Assembly: GCA_030697555.1 (NCBI GenBank)
Contig: JAUYPV010000133.1
Location: 1-61,666 of the forward strand
Direction: 5' to 3'
DNA length: 61,666 bases
From: Hyphomonadaceae bacterium
Lineage (GTDB): Bacteria; Pseudomonadota; Alphaproteobacteria; Caulobacterales; Hyphomonadaceae
Made by a program: the position numbers and the translations under genes. Positions 26,664-39,420 of the stretch are shown here, one piece after another. How positions within the stretch are numbered: the stretch's first letter is position 1; the number at the start of each line of letters is the position of its first letter. The notes under the pieces were generated by a model, which ran no database searches, was not told the DNA's origin, and worked only from the letters and a program-made list of their open reading frames with translations.

Positions 26664-26684
26664 ATATGATTGCGACAATCATAT
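26664..26684. promoter_or_regulatory. Perfect 9-bp palindrome upstream of the ATPase relic
   Basis: ATATGATTG-CGA-CAATCATAT lies in an AT-rich patch immediately upstream of the ATG of the decayed ATPase gene and about 160 bases before rsfS. It may be the operator of the dead gene or a landmark of the DNA that brought it in. Confidence 0.4.
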
Positions 26685-26843
26685 GATAATTTGCTTATAT
26701 TACAAGACACGGGAGCCATTTCCTGTGCTTTTCTGGCGCTGGGCCTATCCCAGCCGAGCTACGTCTTCAGCCCTTCCCCCTCGCTCGGTCGGACCCCACG
26801 TGCTAGCTTCTGGCTCACACTCACGGTCCCAAAGGAAAGAACC

Positions 26844-27299
26844 CTGCCCTCCCTGCGTAGCTCCAAGTCCGGCAAGAGCGCTGACTCCGCGCCGGCTTCC
26901 GCCCAGCCCACGGCCGCCGCTTCCAAAGCCCTCAAAGCCTCAAGCGTAGACCCCGCACACTTGGCCAGGCTCGTTGCAAAGCAGCTGGATGAGGACAAGG
27001 CCGAGAACATCCTCGAAATCGATCTCGCCGGAAAATCGCCGATGGCCGACTCGATGATCGTCGCCTCCGGCCGCTCGGCCCGTCACGTCGCAGCCCTCGC
27101 CGACCACGTCTTCCGCAAGCTCAAGGAAGCCGGCGCAGCGAAAGTGCGCGTCGAAGGCCTGCCCAACGCCGACTGGGTGTTGATCGATGCGGGCGACATC
27201 ATCGTCCACATCTTCCGGCCCGAAGTGCGCGAGTTCTACAATCTCGAGCGCATCTGGTCGTCCGACGCCCCGCCCGTCACCCGCGCGATTTCGAGCTAG
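26844..27299 (+). CDS. rsfS: Ribosomal silencing factor (RsfS/Iojap)
   Basis: 151 residues if started at CTG 26844, the only start-like codon with a Shine-Dalgarno (AAAGGAAAG, 26831-26839). There is no ATG or GTG in frame before the domain; TTG 26961 (112 residues) has no ribosome site. The RsfS domain runs from about residue 40: LVAKQLDEDKAENILEIDLAGKSPMADSMIVASGRSARHV ... LPNADWVLIDAGDIIVHIFRPEVREFYNLERIW. It binds uL14 and blocks subunit joining when nutrients are short. rlmH follows, as usual. Confidence 0.92.
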   Translation: MPSLRSSKSGKSADSAPASAQPTAAASKALKASSVDPAHLARLVAKQLDEDKAENILEIDLAGKSPMADSMIVASGRSARHVAALADHVFRKLKEAGAAKVRVEGLPNADWVLIDAGDIIVHIFRPEVREFYNLERIWSSDAPPVTRAISS

Positions 27300-27338
27300 G
27301 CTCTGCAGGCCCAATAGAGAAATTTTGGGGGGCCTTCG

Positions 27339-27797
27339 ATGCGCATCCGTATCCTGTGCGTTGGCCGCCTCAAGGACGGGCCGGAGCGCGAGCTTGTCGA
27401 CGACTATCTCGCGCGCGCCCAGAAGAGTGGAAAGCAGCTCGGCTATCGCGCCGTCGAGGAAGTCGAGATCGCCGCAGGCGCCACGGCCGATGAAGGTGAG
27501 CGCCTTCTCTCAAAACACACCAAGGGCATCCTTATCCGCCTGGACGAACGTGGCGAAGCCTGGACCTCCGCCGACCTGTCCAAACGCCTCGCCAAATGGC
27601 GCGACGCCGGCGAGGACGCCGCCGACTTCGTCATCGGCGGCGCGGACGGCACCTCGCCGCTTGTCGCCGCGAAAGCCCGCCACACCATCAGTTTCGGCCC
27701 CCAAACCTGGCCTCACCGCCTCGTCCGCGTGATGCTGGCCGAGCAGATCTACCGGGCCCTTTCGATCGAAGCCGGATCACCTTACCACCGGGAATAG
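27339..27797 (+). CDS. rlmH: 23S rRNA (pseudouridine1915-N3)-methyltransferase
   Basis: 152 residues. A SPOUT methyltransferase with the full family pattern: MRIRILCVGRLKDGPERELVDDYLARA, DFVIGGADGTSP (AdoMet knot), and the C-terminal WPHRLVRVMLAEQIYRALSIEAGSPYHRE. Acts on helix 69 of the large-subunit rRNA. The stop TAG directly abuts the next start codon (27798). Confidence 0.97.
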   Translation: MRIRILCVGRLKDGPERELVDDYLARAQKSGKQLGYRAVEEVEIAAGATADEGERLLSKHTKGILIRLDERGEAWTSADLSKRLAKWRDAGEDAADFVIGGADGTSPLVAAKARHTISFGPQTWPHRLVRVMLAEQIYRALSIEAGSPYHRE

Positions 27798-29027
27798 ATG
27801 AGGAAGCTCGCCGCCATTCTGCTTCTGCTCGCCATGCCCGCCGCCGCGCAGCAGCAGGGGCGCGAGACTTTCACCCAGGACGACCTCAAGCGTGTTGAAA
27901 AAGAACGCGACGAGGCGCTGAAACGCCTCCGCGCCCTTGAGCGCGCCTCCAAGGCCGCCGAGCGGGAAACCTCCGCCATCGACGAGGATCTCCTCGCCGC
28001 CGCCGACGCCACCCGCCGCGAGGAAGCCGCCAACAACGCCGAGCTGCGCCTGATCGACCTCCCACTCTCCTCCGAAATGGCCCGCGACCGCCTCACCAGC
28101 GACAACGCCGCCCTCGAAGACTTGCTCGCCTCCCTCATGACGTTCGGATCGCGCCGTCCGCCCGCCCTCGCCGCCAGCCCGGATGACAGCGCCGCCGCCG
28201 TCCGCGCCGCCATTCTGATGTCCGACGCGGCGCCCGCCCTGTCGGGCCGCGCCCGCACCCTCAAGGCCTATATCGACGAACTCAACTCCCTCACCGAACA
28301 GACCCGCCGCGAGAAGGAGACCCTCCTCAACGCCGAAGCCAGCCTCTCCGCCCGCGGCGAGGAGATCGCTGCTCTCGCCGCAGAAAAGCGCATGTCTTCC
28401 TCCTCCCTCGCCGCCGAGACCGCCACCCTCCGCCGCGACGCCACGCGCCTCGCCGCCGAGGCGCAGACCCTCCGCGATCTGCTCGATGGCCTCGCCAAAG
28501 CCGCGCCCGCCACTCCCGGCCTCAAGCCGGGGCAGAAGCCAGCCGCCAAGCCTCCTTCCAAACCTGCAGCAACCGCGGCAACCACCAAGCCCCGCGACCT
28601 GCCCGGCGCCGCCCCTGGCGCCTCCCGGCCCTCCGCACCGGCCGTCACCGCCGCCGCGCCGTTGCCGCCGGCCGTCGGAACCCGCCGCTACCGCTTCGGC
28701 GTAACCATCAACGGAACTCGCCAGGAGGGCCTCACCCTCGCCACCCGCTCCGGCGCGCAGGTGATCGCCCCGCTGGACGCCAGGGTCCAATATGCAGGCG
28801 TTTTCCGCACTTACGGCCAGATGTTAATCCTGGACGTGGGGGGAGACGTCCTTGTGATCGTCGCCGGCCTTGACGCCCTTTATGCCGAGACCGGACAGTG
28901 GGTTCTGGCCGGGGAACCCATCGGCCGCATGGCCGACCAGAAGTCGCCCTCTCCCGAACTTTATCTGGAGGTAAGGCGTAGCGGGCAGCCTGTGGACCCT
29001 GAGAAATGGCTCGGGCGCGGCGCATGA
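27798..29027 (+). CDS. EnvC-like murein hydrolase activator (degenerate M23/LytM)
   Basis: 409 residues. Signal MRKLAAILLLLAMPAAAQQ, then about 200 residues of coiled coil (DDLKRVEKERDEALKRLRALERASKAAERE...), a Pro/Ala-rich linker, and a LytM domain at about 300-405 (LATRSGAQVIAPLDARVQYAGVFRTYGQMLILDVGGDVLVIVAGLDAL...). The zinc-binding HxxxD and HxH motifs of active M23 peptidases are absent (for example the usual SLYGH is VIVAGL), so it is an activator of amidases, as EnvC is, rather than an enzyme. Placed between rlmH and ctpA as in other alphaproteobacteria. Confidence 0.92.
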   Translation: MRKLAAILLLLAMPAAAQQQGRETFTQDDLKRVEKERDEALKRLRALERASKAAERETSAIDEDLLAAADATRREEAANNAELRLIDLPLSSEMARDRLTSDNAALEDLLASLMTFGSRRPPALAASPDDSAAAVRAAILMSDAAPALSGRARTLKAYIDELNSLTEQTRREKETLLNAEASLSARGEEIAALAAEKRMSSSSLAAETATLRRDATRLAAEAQTLRDLLDGLAKAAPATPGLKPGQKPAAKPPSKPAATAATTKPRDLPGAAPGASRPSAPAVTAAAPLPPAVGTRRYRFGVTINGTRQEGLTLATRSGAQVIAPLDARVQYAGVFRTYGQMLILDVGGDVLVIVAGLDALYAETGQWVLAGEPIGRMADQKSPSPELYLEVRRSGQPVDPEKWLGRGA

Positions 29028-29050
29028 GATGCAACACCGCAACACAACAT

Positions 29051-29067
29051 TTGGGGCAATGCCCCAA
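29051..29067 (+). repeat. Short hairpin between EnvC-like gene and ctpA
   Basis: TTGGGGC-AAT-GCCCCAA is a perfect 7-bp stem 24 bases after the EnvC-like stop. It lacks a following T-run, so a pausing or processing signal is as likely as a terminator. Two copies of GACTTGAG follow near 29136 and 29150. Confidence 0.3.
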
Positions 29068-29175
29068 AAGCAGTTGCGGGGCGCGGCGATTGGCCGGTTG
29101 AACTTGAGGCCAATGCTGGCACAGTGACCCACATCGACTTGAGTGGGCGGACTTGAGACAGAGGAGCAGCGCAGC

Positions 29176-30558
29176 ATGCGCAAGTGGTTGATGGGTCCCG
29201 TCATCGTAGCGGGTTTTATTGGGGCTGCGATTGGCGCTGGTTTGCCCGCGCTCACGGCGATTGCCGCTCCCAACAGCGCCGCTGAAAAGCGCGCCGAGAC
29301 GTTCCGGCAGCTCGAGCTCTTCGCCGAGATCGTCGCCAAGGCCCAGGCCAACTACGTCACCGAATTCGACGAGGGCGAAGCGATCGAGGCCGCGATCGAC
29401 GGCATGCTCGCCTCCCTCGATCCCCACTCCTCCTATCTCGACCCGGACGACTTCAAGGACATGCAGGCCCAGACCTCCGGCGAGTATGGCGGCCTCGGCA
29501 TCGAAGTCACCGCCCAGGACGGCTTCGTGAAGGTCGTCTCCCCGATGGACGGCACGCCCGCCTCGCGCGCCGGCATCAAGTCGGCTGACTTCCTGACCGC
29601 CATCGACGGCAAGTCGATCGTCGGCCTCACGCTGAACGACGCCGTCAAGCAGATGCGCGGCGCGGTTGGCTCCTCGATCTCCGTCACGGTCGTACGTGAA
29701 GGCGTCGAGCCGTTCGACGTCACCCTCACCCGCGAAGTGATCCGCCCCGAAGTCGTCAAGGTGAAAGCCGTCGGCGATGTCGGCTACCTGCGCATCACCA
29801 CCTTCAACGAGCAGACCGTGAAGGCCCTCGACAAGGGCCTGGAGCAAGTCCGCCGCGAAGTGAAAGGCCCGATGAAAGGCCTCGTGCTCGACCTGCGCGA
29901 CAACCCGGGCGGCCTCCTGGACGCCTCAATCGAAGTGTCCTCGCGCTTCCTCAATGGCGGCGAAGTCGTATCCACCCGCGGCCGCCGCGAAGCCGATGTG
30001 GAGCGCTACAACGCCCGCCGCGTCAACCGCTTCCCGGATCTGCCGATTGTGGTGCTCACCAACCAGGGCTCCGCGTCGGCCGCCGAGATCGTCGCCGGTG
30101 CGCTTCAGGACCGCGGCCGCGCCGTCGTCCTAGGCGCCACCACCTTCGGCAAGGGCTCGGTCCAGACCGTGATCCCACTCGGGCCGAACAAGGGCGCCAT
30201 GCGCCTCACCACCTCACGCTACTACACGCCGTCCGGCAAATCGATCCAGGGCGCCGGCATCGAGCCCAACTTCGAAGTCGCGCAGGTCCGCCTGACCGAT
30301 AAGGAGGTCACCGAGATCAAGACGCGCGCCGCCCGCTACAGCGAAGCTGCCCTCCCGCACGCGCTGGAGAACGACCAGGGCGTCGAGCGCAAGCCGCCGC
30401 ACGTTCCGGCCGACATGCCGCCTGCCGAGTACAAGGGCGAGGACTACCAGCTCGACAAAGCCGTCGAACTGATCCGCGCCGGCAAGGCCAAGGTCGTCAA
30501 AGCCGTCGCCGCCGCGACCCCTGCCCCGCAGGAAGCGGCCACTCCGGCCACGCCGTAA
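29176..30558 (+). CDS. ctpA: C-terminal processing peptidase (S41)
   Basis: 460 residues from ATG 29176. N-terminal membrane anchor or signal, then the S41 N-terminal helices, a PDZ domain (about 103-190; GEYGGLGIEVTAQDGFVKVVSPMDGTPASRAGIK), and the catalytic core with Ser299 in TNQGSASAAEI and Lys326 in TTFGKGSVQ, the Ser/Lys dyad. A Pro/Ala-rich tail ends the protein. It trims periplasmic proteins, including cell-wall hydrolases, which fits its place after the EnvC-like gene. Followed by a strong terminator. Confidence 0.96.
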   Translation: MRKWLMGPVIVAGFIGAAIGAGLPALTAIAAPNSAAEKRAETFRQLELFAEIVAKAQANYVTEFDEGEAIEAAIDGMLASLDPHSSYLDPDDFKDMQAQTSGEYGGLGIEVTAQDGFVKVVSPMDGTPASRAGIKSADFLTAIDGKSIVGLTLNDAVKQMRGAVGSSISVTVVREGVEPFDVTLTREVIRPEVVKVKAVGDVGYLRITTFNEQTVKALDKGLEQVRREVKGPMKGLVLDLRDNPGGLLDASIEVSSRFLNGGEVVSTRGRREADVERYNARRVNRFPDLPIVVLTNQGSASAAEIVAGALQDRGRAVVLGATTFGKGSVQTVIPLGPNKGAMRLTTSRYYTPSGKSIQGAGIEPNFEVAQVRLTDKEVTEIKTRAARYSEAALPHALENDQGVERKPPHVPADMPPAEYKGEDYQLDKAVELIRAGKAKVVKAVAAATPAPQEAATPATP

Positions 30559-30581
30559 TCTTCGGGTAACCAAAACATCAG

Positions 30582-30609
30582 GGCCCGCTCCTCAGGAGCG
30601 GGCCTTTTT
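30582..30609 (+). terminator. Intrinsic terminator after ctpA
   Basis: A perfect 10-bp stem GGCCCGCTCC (30582-30591), loop TCA, GGAGCGGGCC (30595-30604), followed by TTTTT. Ends the rsfS-rlmH-envC-ctpA transcript. Confidence 0.92.
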
Positions 30610-30799
30610 GTTTGCGCGCCGGAATCGCTGCGGCGCCCGCGGCGAACGCCCTGTTCCATCTGCCGAAACAGCAAAAAATCCCAAGGAAACCATGCCATTC
30701 CGGGACAACCGGACGCACCGCCGTTACGACGTTTTTAACCCTGCACGCCCAAGTTCGGCGGATATGCCGGGTGGGTCCGGTGGGTGAGTGAGGACTAGA

Positions 30800-31987
30800 A
30801 TGGCTTCGTCGCGTCACGCCGAACCGTCGGCTCTTCGGACAGGCATCAGCCAGCTTGCGCTTGCCGTCCTCGCGTTCGGAATGCTGGGCGGCGGCGCTGT
30901 CGGCGGCGTCATGCTGTTCGGCGACTCAGACGCCGGCGGCCCGCGTGTCGAACTTGCGCTGTTCACCGACCAGAACGGCCCGCCCCCGTTGCTCAAGACC
31001 CGCACCCGGATGACCAACGGCCTCGATGCCGAAGCCGAGCTCGAGCCCAGCCTGCCCGGCGTCGAATACGAAGACGGCGCGCTGCCCGAAGGCGCGGGCG
31101 ACGGCGAAGCCGCCAACATCACCATCACAGAGATCGAGAGCAATGCGCCGGTCGCCGCTGCCTCGCCGCTGGTGAAGGCGCCGATTGCCGGCTTCTTCGA
31201 GCGCACGCCCGCGGGCGACCTGCCGAAGATCTCCGCCGATGGCCGCACGCCCGCCGAAGCCTATGCCCGCCCCTTCGCCGCCCAAGCCGGAACGCCGAAA
31301 GTCTCGCTCATCGTTGGCGGCCTCGGCCTCAACCAGAAACACACGCTCGACGCCATTAACGAGCTGCCGCCGGAAGTCACGCTGTCCTTCGTGCCCTACG
31401 CCAACGACCTGCAGACCTGGATCAACCGGGCGCGCGCAGCCGGCCACGAAGTCCTGCTTGAACTGCCGATGGAAGCCTACGACTATCCCAACGTGGATAC
31501 GGGCCCGCATACGCTGCTTACCTCCGCCAAGCCGGAGGAGAACGTCCGCCGCCTCAGCCTCCTGATGGGCAAGGCGTCCGGCTATTTCGGCGTCACCAAT
31601 TATCAAGGCGCGAAGTTCGCGACCGACGCGCGCGCAGCCGCACCCGTCCTCAAAGCGCTGAAGCAGCGCGGCCTCGTCTTCATGCACGACGGCGCCGCTG
31701 CCCGCTCCGTGCTGCCGCAGACAGCCCAGGAAGCCGGCCTCAACTTCTCGATCGCCGACCGCATCGTCGACGCCGAACCCTCGGCCGACTCGATCGACCG
31801 CGAACTGCTGCAGCTCGAAGCTCTCGCCATCCAGAACGGCAAGGCCGTCGGCGTGGGCTATGCCTATCCCGTCACGATCGAGCAGTTCCGCATCTGGACC
31901 TCGGGCCTCAAGGCCAAAGGCTATCAGCTCGCTCCGGCTTCCACGGCGGCTGGCGTGACGGCGCGCGGGACTCGTCCGGCGCCATGA
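30800..31987 (+). CDS. Divergent polysaccharide deacetylase-family protein (YibQ/DUF610 type)
   Basis: 395 residues from ATG 30800, with GAGGA five bases upstream. An N-terminal TM segment (ISQLALAVLAFGMLGGGAVGG), an acidic/Pro-rich linker, then from about residue 165 the YibQ domain: KVSLIVGGLGLNQKHTLDAINELPPEVTLSFVPYANDLQTWI, LLELPMEAYDYPNVDTGPHTLL, GVTNYQGAKFATD, RGLVFMHDGAA. The fold is that of NodB deacetylases but substrate is unknown; it is linked to cell-envelope functions by its constant neighbourhood with envC/ctpA. It overlaps rppH (ATGA). Confidence 0.92.
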   Translation: MASSRHAEPSALRTGISQLALAVLAFGMLGGGAVGGVMLFGDSDAGGPRVELALFTDQNGPPPLLKTRTRMTNGLDAEAELEPSLPGVEYEDGALPEGAGDGEAANITITEIESNAPVAAASPLVKAPIAGFFERTPAGDLPKISADGRTPAEAYARPFAAQAGTPKVSLIVGGLGLNQKHTLDAINELPPEVTLSFVPYANDLQTWINRARAAGHEVLLELPMEAYDYPNVDTGPHTLLTSAKPEENVRRLSLLMGKASGYFGVTNYQGAKFATDARAAAPVLKALKQRGLVFMHDGAAARSVLPQTAQEAGLNFSIADRIVDAEPSADSIDRELLQLEALAIQNGKAVGVGYAYPVTIEQFRIWTSGLKAKGYQLAPASTAAGVTARGTRPAP

Positions 31988-32502
31988 AGCCGCCTGCCCA
32001 CCCGCTAGAGGGGGGCCGCGATCCATCGCTCTACCGGCCCAATGTCGGCCTCGCGATTTTCTCCCGAAGGGGCCATGTCTGGCTTGGCCGCCGCGCCGGC
32101 GTCCGCAAGGACGAGTCGAAACACGCCTGGCAGATGCCGCAAGGCGGTGTGGATCGGGGAGAAACGCCCGACCAGGCGGCGATCCGCGAACTCGGCGAAG
32201 AGACCGGCCTCCGGTCCAAGCATGTCGAACTGCTCGAAGAGGTCGAGCCCTGGCTCTATTACGACTTCCCTCCAGCCCTGAAGGCCAGGCTCGCCGGGCC
32301 CTATTACGGCCAGCGCCAGAAATGGTTCGCCTTCCGCTTCATCGGCTCCGACACGGATTTCCGCCTCGACGACCACACGCCGGAGTTCGATGCCTGGCGC
32401 TGGGCGCAGCTCGACGAGACGCCGGACCTGGTGATCCCGTTCAAGTCGCCCGTCTATGCGGAAGTCGCCACCCGCTTCGCGAAGTGGACGCAGCCCGTTT
32501 AG
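31984..32502 (+). CDS. rppH: RNA pyrophosphohydrolase (Nudix)
   Basis: 172 residues. YRPNVGLAIFSRRGHVWLGRRAG and the Nudix box GGVDRGETPDQAAIRELGEETGL (GX5EX7REUXEEXGU) are complete. It removes pyrophosphate from the 5' ends of mRNAs and other Ap-nA substrates. Start overlaps the preceding stop. Convergent with atpC, 3 bases apart, a common alphaproteobacterial arrangement. Confidence 0.96.
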   Translation: MKPPAHPLEGGRDPSLYRPNVGLAIFSRRGHVWLGRRAGVRKDESKHAWQMPQGGVDRGETPDQAAIRELGEETGLRSKHVELLEEVEPWLYYDFPPALKARLAGPYYGQRQKWFAFRFIGSDTDFRLDDHTPEFDAWRWAQLDETPDLVIPFKSPVYAEVATRFAKWTQPV

Positions 32503-32505
32503 GGC

Positions 32506-32916
32506 TTAGTGCGCGGTGGCGACCATCGCGGCGCGAAGCGCTTCGAGATATTCCAGGCGCTCGGCGGCGTGCTTGCGGCGCGCTTCGTCGCCCGGATCAT
32601 TCGCATCGGACTTCACCCGTGCGATTTCCGCATCGAGCTCGGCCATGTCCACATCGGCGAGCCGCACCGCTTCCTCGGCGAGGATGGTGAGGCCCTGCGG
32701 CGTCACGTCGGCGAAGCCGCCGCGCACGAACACCGGCGTCACATTGCCGTTCTCGTAGATGCGCACGACGCCCGGCTTTAGCGTGGTCATGAACGGCGCG
32801 TGCTTCGGCAGCACGCCGAAATCGCCTTCCGTGCCCGGGGCGTCGACTTGCGTGACCTCACCGGAGAACAGCTCGCGCTCGGGCGAAACCAGCGAGAATT
32901 GGAGCGTGTCTGCCAT
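32506..32916 (-). CDS. atpC: F1-ATPase epsilon subunit
   Basis: 136 residues. MADTLQFSLVSPERELFSGEVTQVDAPGTEGDFGVLPKHAPFMTTLKPG is the standard N-terminal beta-sandwich of AtpC. The helical C-terminal end is short. It is the last gene of the minus-strand atp set but is separated from atpD by two genes that have nothing to do with ATP synthase. Confidence 0.96.
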   Translation of the reverse strand: MADTLQFSLVSPERELFSGEVTQVDAPGTEGDFGVLPKHAPFMTTLKPGVVRIYENGNVTPVFVRGGFADVTPQGLTILAEEAVRLADVDMAELDAEIARVKSDANDPGDEARRKHAAERLEYLEALRAAMVATAH

Positions 32917-33000
32917 GGGATTCCCTACCTCAGCGGCGTCCCGTCTAGCAGGCCCAACAGCCCTGTAAAGGCGGCGAAATGGTCAATATTCACAAGCGTT

Positions 33001-33954
33001 TCAGCCCGCTCGCAGCGTCAGGATGGCGATTTCCGGCGGCTGCAGGAAGCGCACGGGCAGGACCGAGACGCCGACCCCGCCAGTGACGTAGAGCTTCCGC
33101 CCCCGCTCCTCGTAGAGTCCGCAGGGCCATCTCGCCGAGCCCTCCGAGGCATGGATCAGCCGCCCGGCGAACGGCAGGTTCACTTGCCCGCAATGCGTGT
33201 GTCCGGCGAGCGTGATCGCCACCCGGTCGGGCGCCGCCGCGAAGACGTCCGGCCAGTGCGACAACGCCAGCACCGGCGCGCCGTCGGCCAAGTCGACCAG
33301 CGTGTCGCGATAGGAGGGGCGCGTGCGCAGGGAGTCGTAGTCGGCAAGGCCCGCGACCCAGAACGCCCCGCCCTGCCGCTCGACCAGCACCCGCTCGTTC
33401 TCGAGCACGTGGATGCCTGCGGCCTCGAGCCCGCGCTCGATCGTCGGGCCGTCATACCACCAGTCGTGATTGCCCAGCACCGCCCAGATGCCCAGCGGCG
33501 CCTGCAGCTTTCCCAGCGGCGGCAGGCCGGACATCACCGACGCCTGCCTGCCCGCGGAACTTTTCGCCAGCGGAACATGCCCGCCGGCATAGTCGCCCAG
33601 CAGCACGACAATGTCCGGCCGCTCCGCATTCATCTGCCGCACGATGCCGTCGAGCCGCGCCACGCTCATGTGCGGCGAGTTCATATGTGTGTCGGAGATT
33701 ATGCCGATGCGCAGCGGCGCTCCGGTCCAGCCCCGGCTCACCGTGTCGACGCGCCGGATCACCAGCGTCTCCGGCTCCCACAGGAAGGCGCGGATGCCGA
33801 AGCCCCAGAGGATCGTGACGAGCAGCACGAACGTCCAGCCGATGGCGCCCGGCCCCCGCCCCTTCTTCAGCCCCCGCCACAGCGCGAGCGCCAGCAGCAG
33901 CGGCCAGAGGATCACACCCGCCCAGGCGACCCAGTAGATGGCCCACGAGTCCAT
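33001..33954 (-). CDS. Membrane-anchored metallophosphoesterase (YaeI/LpxG-like)
   Basis: 317 residues. Two N-terminal TM segments (AIYWVAWAGVILWPLLLALALW and IGWTFVLLVTILWGF) precede a calcineurin-type domain with all metal motifs: GIISDTHM, VVLLGDYAGG, AVLGNHDWW, ALSHWPD and LAGHTHCGQ. Proteins of this shape include YaeI and the UDP-diacylglucosamine hydrolase LpxG. It lies inside the atp set between atpD and atpC, 84 bases from atpC. Confidence 0.92.
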   Translation of the reverse strand: MDSWAIYWVAWAGVILWPLLLALALWRGLKKGRGPGAIGWTFVLLVTILWGFGIRAFLWEPETLVIRRVDTVSRGWTGAPLRIGIISDTHMNSPHMSVARLDGIVRQMNAERPDIVVLLGDYAGGHVPLAKSSAGRQASVMSGLPPLGKLQAPLGIWAVLGNHDWWYDGPTIERGLEAAGIHVLENERVLVERQGGAFWVAGLADYDSLRTRPSYRDTLVDLADGAPVLALSHWPDVFAAAPDRVAITLAGHTHCGQVNLPFAGRLIHASEGSARWPCGLYEERGRKLYVTGGVGVSVLPVRFLQPPEIAILTLRAG

Positions 33955-33960
33955 GGAAGC

Positions 33961-34536
33961 TTAGCCCGTCTTCTCGACGGAGACGGTCGCGGTAACGACG
34001 CTGAAGCGCGATTGATGTCCCGGCGTGCCGGGCTCGGATCCCACAAGCTCAACGATCACCATCGCGGCTTTGTCGTTGTCGAACCGCGCCAGTCTTTCGC
34101 CTTTCTGCTTCATGCCGGACTTGCTCGGCGTCACCGTCCGCATGAAAGGCTTTGGCAGCGCCGTCAGCCTGCCGGCGAGTCCCATCACCGTCTGCGTCGC
34201 CGACGGCCCATAGACCGACACCATGCACCGGCCCTGTTTCCCGTGAATCGTCACCACGCCTTTGGCGGAGAGCACATCCCACACCGTCTCGTCCGCAGCA
34301 GCTCCCGCCTGCCTGCGCGTCTCTGAATCCGTGGTTGCCTGCAGCCGACTGCGTGTCTCCGCCGGCAGCGCGCCCACTCCCGCGCCGACAGCGGCCGGCA
34401 CGCAGACGTTGACCACCGCATCAGTGAACGCCGCAGCCGCAGCCTCGGGCGACAGGGCGGACGAGATCGCCTCGCGCTGGGCGCTCGCCGGCGCCGCGGC
34501 CGTCAACGCAACCAGCGCAAGCATTGCTATTCGCAT
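33961..34536 (-). CDS. Secreted protein, function unknown, inserted in atp set
   Basis: 191 residues with signal MRIAMLALVALTAAAPASAQ. The mature part has two cysteines (NVCVPAAV and GRCMVSVYG), which could make one disulfide, and a C-terminal region rich in beta-strand residues (AAMVIVELVGSEPGTPGHQSRFSVVTATVSVE). No family recognised. Six bases before the phosphoesterase gene, so these two form a unit; 114 bases after atpD. Confidence 0.75.
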   Translation of the reverse strand: MRIAMLALVALTAAAPASAQREAISSALSPEAAAAAFTDAVVNVCVPAAVGAGVGALPAETRSRLQATTDSETRRQAGAAADETVWDVLSAKGVVTIHGKQGRCMVSVYGPSATQTVMGLAGRLTALPKPFMRTVTPSKSGMKQKGERLARFDNDKAAMVIVELVGSEPGTPGHQSRFSVVTATVSVEKTG

Positions 34537-34650
34537 GGGCGTCGCCTCCCGAGGATCTGGGCGAGCCTAACAGGCCATTCGTTCGCCGCAACGAAAACAG
34601 GCGCGGGAGCAAATCCCACACCTGTCTCGATTTCAGCGATGTCCGTCAGA

Positions 34651-37000
<2,350 letters not shown>

Positions 37001-37030
37001 GGGAGGAGACCTGTCCTTCTCTCTGCCCGG

Positions 37031-39146
<2,116 letters not shown>

Positions 39147-39252
39147 ATCGCTAGCCCCAAGGCCTCGAATCCGCTGCGGGGATCGAAGCAAAAAATGACG
39201 TGAAATCAGCCATATGGACACGGCAAGACGCAGCGCCGTCCGTCGCGGCGGT

Positions 39253-39281
39253 TGCTAGCACGCTCGAACCCGTTGTGACAA
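39253..39281 (-). promoter_or_regulatory. Candidate promoter of the atp set
   Basis: On the minus strand TTGTCA (39276-39281) is followed after 17 bases by CTAGCA (39253-39258), a weak -10. GTTGT-G-ACAAC (39272-39282) overlaps the -35 as a palindrome. About 110 bases upstream of atpH. Confidence 0.35.
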
Positions 39282-39356
39282 CACGACTAAATCGTGATTT
39301 TCGCCAGCAAACACGGACGTTTCGTCGCGGCGCAGGGCCCTTTGAAATCAAGCTCC

Positions 39357-39392
39357 AAAAGCAACCGGCCGGACCCTTGAGGGCCCGGCCGG
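39357..39392 (-). terminator. Terminator of the copper/haem lipoprotein gene
   Basis: CCGGCCGGACCC (39365-39376) pairs with GGGCCCGGCCGG (39381-39392) with a single mismatch and a TTGA (TCAA on the minus strand) loop; on the minus strand the stem is followed by TTGCTTTT. It lies 29 bases after the stop of the gene that ends at 39421. Confidence 0.75.
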
Positions 39393-39420
39393 AAGTCGTT
39401 TTGCGAATGTCAGCCGGCTG

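Noticed and set aside
30124-30133. Copy of CGTCCTAGG inside ctpA as another ECF42 promoter
   Set aside because: Lies within a conserved coding part and has no GATGTnGGA block at the right distance.
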